This document shows, in pieces, positions 42,924-50,645 of a stretch of DNA of 64,000 nucleotides (position 1 is its first letter; every line of letters begins with the position of its first letter). The stretch is from contig CAMJGL010000009.1 in the NCBI GenBank assembly GCA_946405205.1, positions 1 to 64,000 on the forward strand, in the 5' to 3' direction. Below the pieces are notes generated by a model. That model was not told the origin of the DNA and did not search any database. It was given only the letters and a program-made list of their open reading frames with translations. The translations under genes were made by a program, and so were the position numbers. The DNA comes from F23-B02 sp946405205 (GTDB lineage Bacteria; Bacillota; Clostridia; Oscillospirales; Oscillospiraceae).

Positions 42924-43648
42924 AAATGTGCGCTTTTGCTTCGAGAAATACGAAGGAGATACTGCGCGACAGGCTGAACGTGATATTCGGGCTGGGCTTT
43001 CCGCTCATCGTGCTGCTGCTTCTGACGATCATACAGTCAAACGTGCCGCAGGAGCTGTTCCCGCTCCGGAAGCTCACCCCGGGTATAGCGGTTTTCGGCC
43101 TGAGCTTTGTGTCGCTGTTTTCGGCAACGGTCATATCAAAGGACAGGAGCTCGTCGCTGATGCTGCGGCTTTACAGCTCGCCGATGCGTCCGGCAGATTA
43201 CATACTCGGCTACACCCTGCCGCTGCTGCCGATGTCGATAGCACAGACGCTGATATGCTTTGCCGCGGCTCTCGCGCTTGGGCTTGAGTGGAGCGTCAAT
43301 ATTCTACTTAGTATCGCGGTGCTCGTACCGGCCATGCTGCTGTTCATCGCAGTCGGGCTCATCTGCGGAACGCTGCTGAACGATAAGCAGGTGGGCGGTA
43401 TCTGCGGCGCGCTGCTGACAAACCTCACGGCGTGGCTGTCGGACACATGGTTCGACGTGTCCCTTGTCGGCGGAGCGTTTGAGAAGATCGCAAACGCGCT
43501 GCCGTTTATCCACGCGGTGAAGGCGGGCAGAGCCGCCTATAACGGCGAGCTTTCGGCGATAATGCCGGAGCTGTGGTGGGTCATCGCCTATGCGGCCGTA
43601 TTCATGCTCCTTGCCGCGGTGATATTCAAAAAGAAAATGAAGATATGA
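42920..43648 (+). CDS. ABC-2 type permease
   Basis: 242 residues with six predicted helices; RNTKEILRDRLNVIFGLGFPL before the first helix and FTGKIA-like PLLPMSIAQTLICF in the middle are typical of ABC-2 (DrrB-like) permeases. It forms the export channel with the upstream ATPase and ends the operon. Confidence 0.85.
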   Translation: MKMCAFASRNTKEILRDRLNVIFGLGFPLIVLLLLTIIQSNVPQELFPLRKLTPGIAVFGLSFVSLFSATVISKDRSSSLMLRLYSSPMRPADYILGYTLPLLPMSIAQTLICFAAALALGLEWSVNILLSIAVLVPAMLLFIAVGLICGTLLNDKQVGGICGALLTNLTAWLSDTWFDVSLVGGAFEKIANALPFIHAVKAGRAAYNGELSAIMPELWWVIAYAAVFMLLAAVIFKKKMKI

Positions 43649-43677
43649 AAAAAGCAGCTCTCAGGAGCTGCTTTTTT
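43648..43677 (+). terminator. Bidirectional terminator
   Basis: Perfect 13-bp stem AAAAAAGCAGCTC / GAGCTGCTTTTTT with a TCAG loop; the dCMP deaminase gene on the other strand ends within it. Confidence 0.87.
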
Positions 43678-44161
43678 ACTCTGTCCAGAACAGGGAGTCG
43701 TCGTTTTTGACCCATTCTTCGACGTCCACGATTTTGAATTTATCCTTGCCGGTGCGGATTATGACCTTTGCGATGCCGGCGTTTATGATCTGGCGGCGGC
43801 ACATTGAGCAGCTCGTCGCGTCGGTGAGCAGCTCGCGGGTCCGGGCGTCACGGCCGACAAGGTACAGCGTCGCGCCCAGCATATCGCGCCTCGAGGCGGA
43901 AATGATGGCGTTTGCCTCGGCGTGAACGCTGCGGCAGAGCTCGTAGCGCTCTCCCGACGGGATATTCATCTCGACCCTCGCACAATGCCCCGCGTCGGTG
44001 CAGTTGACGCGGCCTCTGGGCGCACCGTTGTAGCCGGTGGAGATGATCTCGTCGCTGCGGACGATTATAGCGCCGTACATCCGCCTCAGACAGGTGGAGC
44101 GCTGAAGAACGGCGTCCGCTATATCCAGATAGTAATTTTCCTTGCTCGTGCGATTATCCAT
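43676..44161 (-). CDS. dCMP deaminase-family protein (ComEB-like)
   Basis: 161 residues. The zinc site is HAEAN plus CSMC (TSCSMCRRQI), with the deaminase pattern ISTGYNGAPRG ahead. An extra Cys/His group (NCTDAGHCAR) matches the second metal site of ComEB/dCMP deaminases. It converts dCMP to dUMP for thymidylate synthesis. It is a single gene with its own promoter. Confidence 0.9.
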   Translation of the reverse strand: MDNRTSKENYYLDIADAVLQRSTCLRRMYGAIIVRSDEIISTGYNGAPRGRVNCTDAGHCARVEMNIPSGERYELCRSVHAEANAIISASRRDMLGATLYLVGRDARTRELLTDATSCSMCRRQIINAGIAKVIIRTGKDKFKIVDVEEWVKNDDSLFWTE

Positions 44162-44196
44162 GACTTATCCCTCCGCTGTGCTTATGCTATAGGGAT

Positions 44197-44225
44197 ATCT
44201 TAGCTTTTACCGGCTTTTTCGTCAA
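44197..44225 (-). promoter_or_regulatory. Promoter of the dCMP deaminase gene
   Basis: Minus strand: -35 TTGACG (44220-44225), 17 bases, -10 TAAGAT (44197-44202). Confidence 0.62.
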
Positions 44226-44271
44226 TAGTCTTTGAATCATTTCGCGTGTTTTTGTGAACAGGAACTGCTTT

Positions 44272-44979
44272 TCAGTCTCCCTCGACCATGCGGTAGCCGA
44301 CGCCGATCTCGGTGAAGATATACTGCGGCTCGGCGGGATTTTTCTCTATCTTGCGGCGGATATTCGCCATATGCACTCGAAGCGACTGATTGTTGCCGCG
44401 GGTGCCGGGCCCCCACAGCTCCTTGATTATATAGTCGTAGGTCAGCACCTTGCCCGCGCATTTGCCCAGCAGCGCAACGATCTTATACTCGTTCTGAGTA
44501 AGTCCGGCGTTAATGCCGTCGATGAGCACCTGATGCTTGTCATAGTCGATCTCCAGAGAGCCGGCCTTGAATTTGCCGGTGGTTGCTATCGTTTCATTTG
44601 CAAGACCCGTGCGGGTGTGACGGATGGCCGTGCGTATGCGGGCAAGCAGCTCGCCCGCGCCGAAGGGCTTGGTGATATAGTCGTCCGCGCCGAGATCGAG
44701 AGCCGCCACCTTATCCCGCTCGTGGGAGCGCGCCGACACGACCACGATAGGCAGCAGCGTCCATTCGCGGACTGACTTTATAAGCTGCAGCCCGTCGATG
44801 TCGGGCAGACCGAGGTCGAGCACTATTAGGTCGGGGCAATGTGAGGTTATCATGGAATACGCCTCCGCGCCTGAGCGGGCAATGATAACGTCATAGTCGT
44901 TTGAAACAAGGATGGTGCGAAGGAAATTGCTGATGCTGCGCTCATCCTCGACGATAAGTATCTTGTCTCTTATATTCAT
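44272..44979 (-). CDS. KdpE-like response regulator
   Basis: 235 residues. The receiver domain has the acidic pair in VEDE, phosphoacceptor Asp55 (IVLDLGLPD), the Ser in VVVSARS and Lys in YITKPF. The C-terminal winged helix is of the OmpR type (LTQNEYKIVALLGKCAGKVLTYDYIIKELWGP). The close match of NQSLRVHMANIRRKIE points to KdpE. It overlaps the kinase gene by 4 bases. No kdpABC potassium pump is in the window. Confidence 0.88.
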   Translation of the reverse strand: MNIRDKILIVEDERSISNFLRTILVSNDYDVIIARSGAEAYSMITSHCPDLIVLDLGLPDIDGLQLIKSVREWTLLPIVVVSARSHERDKVAALDLGADDYITKPFGAGELLARIRTAIRHTRTGLANETIATTGKFKAGSLEIDYDKHQVLIDGINAGLTQNEYKIVALLGKCAGKVLTYDYIIKELWGPGTRGNNQSLRVHMANIRRKIEKNPAEPQYIFTEIGVGYRMVEGD

Positions 44980-46064
44980 TTCGGGCTGTCCTCCATAGGT
45001 ATTGTAAATTCAAATACTGCGCCTCCTGTGGGACGGTTCGAGGCTTTTATGCTCCCGCCGTGGGCGCTTATTATCGCGCTGCAGACCGCAAGGCCTATAC
45101 CACGGAACTTGTTTCCGTCAAATGGCTGCCCTTTTGAGGAGCAGATCTGCCCCTTGAACAGCTCGGGGATTATGTCCGGGTCAAGCCCCACGCCGTCATC
45201 CGATACGGAAATGCAGGCAAAGCCCTCGCCGGCGGATGCTTCGATGCACAGCTCAGTCATGGTCTCGCTGTGGTACACCGCGTTATCCATAAGATTCATA
45301 AGCACCTGCTCTATCAGCATCGCGTCGACGTCCACCGTCAAAGGCTCGTCGGGGACACGGATCTTCAGGTTGACTTCGGGATGACGCTTTTTGAAGTTCA
45401 AAACGCACTCGCCGATGATCTCCTCGATAAGCTCGGGGCTTTTGGAGATCACCGTTTCCTCCGCGCCGCTTATGCGGGTTATCGACAACAGGTTTTCCAC
45501 CATCCTCACCAGCCACTCGGCATCCTTTTTCGCGTCGCTCAGAAGCTCAGCCCTCGTGCCGCTGTCAAGGTGCTCGTCCTCGCATATAACGGTATCGATC
45601 GAGCCGATTATCGAGGTGAGAGGCGTGCGCAGATCGTGCGATATGGCGCGCAGCATGTTTGCTCTCAGCTGTGCCTGAGCGGTCTCGTGCCGGAGCTTTT
45701 CCTGCTCGTGCACTCTGGTGGTAAGAGTGGAAATGACGAGTGATACTGCGAGCATCGTGATAAAAGTCGTTGGGTAGCCGTAGGCGGAAAAGTCCAGCTT
45801 CATGTACGGGTATGTAAAGGCGTAGTTGACTCCGAGAACGCTTACCAACGAAGCCAGGACCCCGTAGAAATATCCGTCCGTCAGCAGTGAGATCACGAGC
45901 ACCGCCAGTACAAATACCATAGGCACATACATATCGGACGATGACAGGTTGTTGATCGCCGAGCAAATGAGGCAGGCAACGCAAAGCACCAGAAGGGATA
46001 TAAGCCAGTTCCGGAATACACGGGCGGCGGTATCCTCGGCTTTTTCGATTTTTGAGGTATTCAT
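44976..46064 (-). CDS. KdpD-like histidine kinase lacking the N-terminal sensor
   Basis: 362 residues. Four membrane helices of the DUF4118 type (about 18-112) are followed by a dimerisation domain with His143 (AISHDLRTPLTS) and an ATPase domain with N (LMDNAVYH), G1 DDGVGLD and G2 GIGLAVC boxes. Full-length KdpD has a further 380 or so N-terminal residues (KdpD and universal stress domains) that are absent here. ATG 46064 is chosen because AGGTGAT lies 6 bases before it; the TTG at 46082 lacks a ribosome site. It works with the KdpE-like regulator. Confidence 0.87.
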   Translation of the reverse strand: MNTSKIEKAEDTAARVFRNWLISLLVLCVACLICSAINNLSSSDMYVPMVFVLAVLVISLLTDGYFYGVLASLVSVLGVNYAFTYPYMKLDFSAYGYPTTFITMLAVSLVISTLTTRVHEQEKLRHETAQAQLRANMLRAISHDLRTPLTSIIGSIDTVICEDEHLDSGTRAELLSDAKKDAEWLVRMVENLLSITRISGAEETVISKSPELIEEIIGECVLNFKKRHPEVNLKIRVPDEPLTVDVDAMLIEQVLMNLMDNAVYHSETMTELCIEASAGEGFACISVSDDGVGLDPDIIPELFKGQICSSKGQPFDGNKFRGIGLAVCSAIISAHGGSIKASNRPTGGAVFEFTIPMEDSPK

Positions 46065-46195
46065 GATATCACCTATTGACAAATATCAACTAATTATAAC
46101 ATATACGATGTAAATACTGTGTTAAGAAATCGGCACAAATATAATGTTCATCAAATATATATCACATTAATTTTGTAGGAAATTAAACAAAGCTA

Positions 46196-46224
46196 TTGAC
46201 AAATCCCGTCGGGAGACGTATTAT
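46196..46224 (+). promoter_or_regulatory. Promoter of the cysteine leader-cysK-cysE operon
   Basis: TTGACA (46196-46201), 17 bases, TATTAT (46219-46224), giving a leader of about 200 bases before cysK. Confidence 0.78.
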
Positions 46225-46277
46225 GCAATGGAGCAATCCCCCACAGTTTTTATAGGAATTAAAAAGGAGCGATGACA

Positions 46278-46352
46278 ATGAAGACCGTGACTGCCATGAA
46301 TAACTGCTGCGGCGTCTGTACCTGTCGATGTCGTTGTCGTCGCATGCTCTGA
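46278..46352 (+). CDS. Cysteine-rich leader peptide (24 aa)
   Basis: A 24-codon frame with GGAG 8 bases before ATG 46278. Six of the 24 codons are Cys (codons 10, 11, 14, 16, 18 and 20), interleaved with Arg at 17, 19, 21 and 22. It ends 80 bases before cysK and just before a rho-independent terminator. The concentration of Cys codons in front of the cysteine synthesis genes is the signature of a ribosome-read attenuator: stalling at Cys codons reports low charged tRNA-Cys. An alternative ATG at 46272 is too close to the ribosome site. The peptide itself need have no function. Confidence 0.82.
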   Translation: MKTVTAMNNCCGVCTCRCRCRRML

Positions 46353-46406
46353 TATTGCCTGATGGCTTTATTTTATGCGGCGATGCGTGTGCATCGTCAT
46401 TTTTTT
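46336..46406 (+). promoter_or_regulatory. Antiterminator/terminator switch in the cysK leader
   Basis: The terminator is GGCGATGC (46379-46386) / GCATCGTC (46391-46398) with a GTGT loop and then A plus seven T residues. The competing arm GTCGTCGCAT (46336-46345), lying in leader codons 20-23, can pair over 10 positions (two G-T) with ATGCGGCGAT (46375-46384), which covers the 5' arm of the terminator. A ribosome stalled at early Cys codons would leave that arm free and prevent termination. Confidence 0.75.
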
Positions 46407-46431
46407 GTCTCGATGGAAAGGAATATGAATA

Positions 46432-47364
46432 ATGAAAATATATAAATCCGTATCCGAGCTTGTCGGACACACTCCTCTTGCGGAGGTCAGAAATATCGAA
46501 AAGAAGTACGGCTTATTTGCCCGTGTGCTGGTTAAGCTTGAGATGTTCAACCCCTCCGGTTCGGTCAAGGACAGAGCCGCAAAGGCGATCCTCGACGACG
46601 CCGAGGCCAAGGGGATCATCGGCAGGGGCAGCGTTATAATCGAGCCGACCAGCGGCAACACCGGCATCGGCATCGCCGCCATAGGCGCCGCCCGCGGCTA
46701 CAAGGTAATTATCGTCATGCCCGACAGCATGAGCGTTGAGCGCAGGCTGCTCATGAGCGCTTACGGCGCACAGCTCGTGCTCACGCCCGGAAAGCTGGGG
46801 ATGGCGGGGGCTGTTGAGAAGGCCGAGGAGCTTAAAAACAGCATCCCGGGCAGCGTTATCGCCGGGCAGTTTGTCAATCCCGCGAACCCGGCGGCGCATA
46901 GAGTGACCACGGGCCCTGAGATATGGGAGGATACAGACGGCAAGGTGGATATCTTTGTCGCCGGCGTGGGTACGGGCGGCACCGTCAGCGGTACCGGCGA
47001 ATACCTCAAGAGCCGCAATAAGGACGTCAGGGTGGTAGCCGTTGAGCCCGAGAGCTCTCCGCTGCTGTCCGAGGGTCACGCGGGCCCCCACGGCATTCAG
47101 GGCATAGGCCCGAACTTCGTGCCCGATACCCTCAACAGGGATATATGCGACGAGATAGTAAAGGTCTCGGACGAGGACGCATTTGCCGCCGCGCGTGAGC
47201 TCGCCCTCAGCGAGGGACTGCTCGCCGGCATCAGCTCCGGCGCTGCGCTGCACGCCGCCATCGAGCTTGCAAAGCGTATGGAGAATGCGGGGAAGACCAT
47301 CGTCGCACTGCTGCCCGATACGGGAGAAAGATATCTTTCAAGCCCCATGTTTAAGGAGAACTGA
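46432..47364 (+). CDS. cysK: Cysteine synthase (O-acetylserine sulfhydrylase)
   Basis: 310 residues, PLP-dependent. Lys46 in NPSGSVKDRAA binds PLP; EPTSGNTGIG holds the substrate-binding loop and GVGTGGTVSGTGEYL the phosphate-binding loop. It makes L-cysteine from O-acetylserine and sulfide. AAGGA lies 9 bases before the ATG. It is the first enzyme gene behind the cysteine-rich leader and is followed after 2 bases by cysE. Confidence 0.95.
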   Translation: MKIYKSVSELVGHTPLAEVRNIEKKYGLFARVLVKLEMFNPSGSVKDRAAKAILDDAEAKGIIGRGSVIIEPTSGNTGIGIAAIGAARGYKVIIVMPDSMSVERRLLMSAYGAQLVLTPGKLGMAGAVEKAEELKNSIPGSVIAGQFVNPANPAAHRVTTGPEIWEDTDGKVDIFVAGVGTGGTVSGTGEYLKSRNKDVRVVAVEPESSPLLSEGHAGPHGIQGIGPNFVPDTLNRDICDEIVKVSDEDAFAAARELALSEGLLAGISSGAALHAAIELAKRMENAGKTIVALLPDTGERYLSSPMFKEN

Positions 47365-47366
47365 GT

Positions 47367-48008
47367 ATGTTCCAGAATCTGCTTGAGACCGTAAACGCCT
47401 ATCTTGCCCGCGATCCGGCGGCGAAAAATCCCATGGAGGTGCTGCTGCTGTACCCGGGTGTGAAGGCGGTATTATATCACAGAGGCGCCCATTGGTGCTA
47501 TGAGCATAAGCTCATGTTCCTCGCCCGCATGATATCCCAGATGGGACGGCACCGCACGGGCATCGAGATCCACCCCGGCGCAAAGATCGGCAAGCGCCTT
47601 GTCATCGACCACGGCATGGGCATCGTCATAGGCGAGACCGCCGAGATCGGCGACGACTGCCTGATCTATCACGGGGTCACCCTCGGCGGCACCGGCAAGG
47701 ACAGCGGCAAGCGCCATCCCACCATCGGCAACAATGTGCTCATCGGCACCGGCGCCAAGGTACTGGGGCCGTTCAAGGTGGGCGATAACAGCCGCATCGC
47801 GGCGAACTCCGTCGTGCTCGGCGAGATCCCGCCCGACAGCACCGCGGTCGGCATCCCCGCGAGAGTGGTAAGACGCAGAGGCCAGAAGATGGACTTTGCG
47901 ACCGAGGTCGATCAGGTCAGCATATCCGACCCCGTCGCCGAGGAGCTCGCGGCCATACGGCGCGCCCTGTGCGATATAAACACGCGCCTGCAGGGCATGG
48001 ATAAATAA
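47367..48008 (+). CDS. cysE: Serine O-acetyltransferase
   Basis: 213 residues. The helical N terminus ends at about residue 65 and is followed by left-handed beta-helix hexapeptide repeats (IEIHPGAKIGKRLVIDHGMGIVIGETAEIG), with the catalytic His in DHG and the YHGVTLGGTG turn. It acetylates serine to O-acetylserine, the substrate of CysK, and the two often form a complex. It shares the leader-controlled operon. Confidence 0.94.
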   Translation: MFQNLLETVNAYLARDPAAKNPMEVLLLYPGVKAVLYHRGAHWCYEHKLMFLARMISQMGRHRTGIEIHPGAKIGKRLVIDHGMGIVIGETAEIGDDCLIYHGVTLGGTGKDSGKRHPTIGNNVLIGTGAKVLGPFKVGDNSRIAANSVVLGEIPPDSTAVGIPARVVRRRGQKMDFATEVDQVSISDPVAEELAAIRRALCDINTRLQGMDK

Positions 48009-48015
48009 TTAATAA

Positions 48016-48060
48016 ATCGCCTGCTGCAAAACTCAAAGTTTTGCAGCAGGCGATCTTTTA
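48016..48060 (+). terminator. Bidirectional terminator after cysE
   Basis: 18-bp perfect stem (48016-48033 with 48037-48054), CAA loop, then CTTTTA. The guaB gene on the other strand ends inside it. Confidence 0.87.
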
Positions 48061-49548
48061 TTTGTTTTTGAGAATAACGTCGTGGCTGCCGCCCTCGACA
48101 ATGCTGACGGAGGAAACAAGGGTGAGCTTCGCGTTCCGCTTGAGCGAGTCAAGATCCGTCACGCCGCAGTTGCACATGGTGGACTTTATCTTGTATACGC
48201 TCTTTTCAAGGTTGTCGTGCAGGGGGCCTGCGTAGGTGACGTAGGAGTCTACGCCCTCCTCGAAGCTGAGCTTGCTCTGGCCTCCGAGATCATAACGCTG
48301 CCAGTTGCGGGCGCGGTTCGAGCCCTCGCCCCAGTATTCCTTGACATAGCTGCCGTTTATCATGAGCTTTGCCGTGGGGCTTTCGTCAAAGCGGGCGAAA
48401 TATCGGCCCATCATGAGGAAATCCGCGCCCATGGCAAGAGCCAGCGTCATGTGGTAGTCGTGCACCAGACCTCCGTCGGAGCACACGGGGATATATACGC
48501 CGGTCTTCTCGAAATACTCGTCGCGGGCCGCGGCGACCTCGATGAGCGCCGTCGCCTGACCGCGGCCTATGCCCTTGGTCTCGCGGGTGATGCATATGGA
48601 GCCGCCGCCGATGCCGACCTTGACGAAATCCGCGCCAGCCTCGGCGAGGAAGAGGAAGCCGTCCCGGTCAACGATGTTGCCTGCGCCGACCTTGACGCTG
48701 TCGCCGTAATTTTCGCGGATAAATTCTATGGCCTTCTTCTGCCAGCAGGAGAAGCCGTCGGAGGAGTCGATGCACAGCACGTCCGCACCCGCCTCGACCA
48801 GAGCGGGAACGCGCTTTTCATAGTCGCGGCTGTTTATGCCCGCGCCCACGATGTAGCGCTTCTGCTCGTCGAGGATCTCGTTGGGGTTGTTTTTATGCTC
48901 GGCATAGTCCTTGCGGAAAACGAAGTACAGGAGCTTGCCGTCATTGCTGACGATGGGCAGGGAGTTGAGCTTATTGTCCCAGATGATGTCGTTTGCCTCC
49001 TTGAGGGTGGTGCCCTCGGGTGCGGTGACGAGCTTTTCAAGAGGGGTCATGAACTCGGATACCTTGGTGTCAAGGCTCATGCGCGAAACGCGGTAGTCGC
49101 GGCTTGAGACGATGCCCAGAAGTCTGCCGTTTGCAGAGCCGTCCTCGGTCACGGCCATGGTGGAGTAGCCCTTCTCGGCCTTGAGCGCGAGTACGTCCGC
49201 CAGGGTCTGGTCGGGCATGATGTTGGAGGCGCTCGGGACAAAGCCCGCCTTGTAGCTCTTCACGCGGGCGACCATGGCGGCTTCGTCCTCAATGGACTGA
49301 GAGCCGTAAATGAAGGATATGCCGCCCTCCTTGGCAAGCGCGATGGCCATGGTGTCGTTGGAGACCGACTGCATGATCGCCGACGCAAAGGGCACGTTCA
49401 GGCTCAGCGCGGGTTCCTCGCCCTTTCTGAACTTGACAAGAGGCGTTTTAAGGGAAACGTTGTCGGGGATGCAGTCCTCGCCGGTGTATCCGGGGATGAG
49501 AAGATACTCGCTGAAGGTCCTTGAGGGTTCGTTGAAATAAATGGCCAT
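48058..49548 (-). CDS. guaB: IMP dehydrogenase
   Basis: 496 residues with the TIM barrel split by two CBS domains (about 110-225). The catalytic loop reads GIGGGSICITRETKGIGRGQ, with the active-site Cys in SICIT. The phosphate-binding segment is CSDGG and the flap follows near EGSNRARNW. It oxidises IMP to XMP, the first committed step to GMP. Family members more often have GPGS at the loop; GGGS is a variant seen here. AGGAGGAG lies just before the ATG. Confidence 0.92.
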   Translation of the reverse strand: MAIYFNEPSRTFSEYLLIPGYTGEDCIPDNVSLKTPLVKFRKGEEPALSLNVPFASAIMQSVSNDTMAIALAKEGGISFIYGSQSIEDEAAMVARVKSYKAGFVPSASNIMPDQTLADVLALKAEKGYSTMAVTEDGSANGRLLGIVSSRDYRVSRMSLDTKVSEFMTPLEKLVTAPEGTTLKEANDIIWDNKLNSLPIVSNDGKLLYFVFRKDYAEHKNNPNEILDEQKRYIVGAGINSRDYEKRVPALVEAGADVLCIDSSDGFSCWQKKAIEFIRENYGDSVKVGAGNIVDRDGFLFLAEAGADFVKVGIGGGSICITRETKGIGRGQATALIEVAAARDEYFEKTGVYIPVCSDGGLVHDYHMTLALAMGADFLMMGRYFARFDESPTAKLMINGSYVKEYWGEGSNRARNWQRYDLGGQSKLSFEEGVDSYVTYAGPLHDNLEKSVYKIKSTMCNCGVTDLDSLKRNAKLTLVSSVSIVEGGSHDVILKNK

Positions 49549-49649
49549 GCCGCTCCTCCTATATACTTTTTATCTTTTAATAATGTTCGATATTCTCTCA
49601 CAAAACGGCAGTGCAGTCAATCGTCAATTCGACGATTTTTGCGGCTGAT

Positions 49650-50645
49650 TTACACGATAAATCCGCCGCCCAGCACACGGTCGCCGTCATACAGCACAGC
49701 CGACTGCCCTCTTGCGGGTGCGCGCACCGGCTCATCGCAGACTATCCTCACCGTATCGCCTTCTGCATAGGCGGTGCAGGGTGGATTTTCCCACTTCGTA
49801 TGGCGCACTCTTACGCTCGCCCTGACGGGGCCGGAGGGCACATCGCAGAGCCAGTTGAAGCAGCGGGCGCTGAGCTCGGTCTTGAAAAGCTCCTCCCAGA
49901 GTGCGAGCTCTATCTCATTGGTTTCGGTGTCTATCGAGGAGACGTAGAGCTTTCTGCCGTTAAAAAGCCCGGGTCTGCGCTGGCCGACGGTGTAGCGGTG
50001 TATGCCCTCGTGGACGCCTATTACCTTGCCGTGAAACACGAAGCTTCCTGCGGGGGGCAGGGGAGCCCTTCTGCCCAGCCAGCCGATATAATCCTTGTCG
50101 GGGATGAAGCATATCTCCATGCTGTCGGGCTTGTGGGCGACGGGAAGACCGAATTCCTCGGCCAACTGCCGCACTCTGAGCTTCTCATAGCCGCCGAGGG
50201 GGAGGATGAGCCTGTCGAGCTGCTCGCGCTTTATGCGGCAGAGCATATAGCTCTGGTCATTGCTTGGCTGACCCTTGTACAGAACGCCGTTTTCGGCTCT
50301 GGCGTAGTGGCCGGTCGCGATGTGCTCAGCGCCCGTTTTGTCGGCAAGCTCAAGCAGGGATCTGAACTTGAGAGCAGGATTGCATATGATGCAGGGATTC
50401 GGGGTCTCGCCCCTGAGATACGCCTCGGCAAAGGGGGCGCACACAAGCTCGTCAAGCTCGGCGTGCACGTCTTTTACCTCGAGCGGGATGCCTATGAACT
50501 TTGCCGTCGTAACGGCGTCGCGGCGGGCGTCCTCGCCGGCGTTGTCAAGGTACAGGCCGATAACCTCATAGCCTGCGTTTTTCAATAGCTTAGCGCATAC
50601 GGCCGAGTCCACTCCGCCGGAAAAGCCGAGTACGACCTTTTTCAT
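49650..50645 (-). CDS. mnmA: tRNA 2-thiouridylase MnmA
   Basis: 331 residues. The ATP-binding loop is GFSGGVDSAV. The two catalytic Cys residues are in TPNPCIICN and MEICFIPD. It thiolates U34 of tRNAs for Lys, Glu and Gln. The ATG at 50645 has GGAGGG 6 bases before it and overlaps the mnmG stop by 4 bases (ATGA); the ATG six codons upstream is less well placed. The pairing with mnmG brings both U34 modification enzymes into one message. Confidence 0.9.
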   Translation of the reverse strand: MKKVVLGFSGGVDSAVCAKLLKNAGYEVIGLYLDNAGEDARRDAVTTAKFIGIPLEVKDVHAELDELVCAPFAEAYLRGETPNPCIICNPALKFRSLLELADKTGAEHIATGHYARAENGVLYKGQPSNDQSYMLCRIKREQLDRLILPLGGYEKLRVRQLAEEFGLPVAHKPDSMEICFIPDKDYIGWLGRRAPLPPAGSFVFHGKVIGVHEGIHRYTVGQRRPGLFNGRKLYVSSIDTETNEIELALWEELFKTELSARCFNWLCDVPSGPVRASVRVRHTKWENPPCTAYAEGDTVRIVCDEPVRAPARGQSAVLYDGDRVLGGGFIV

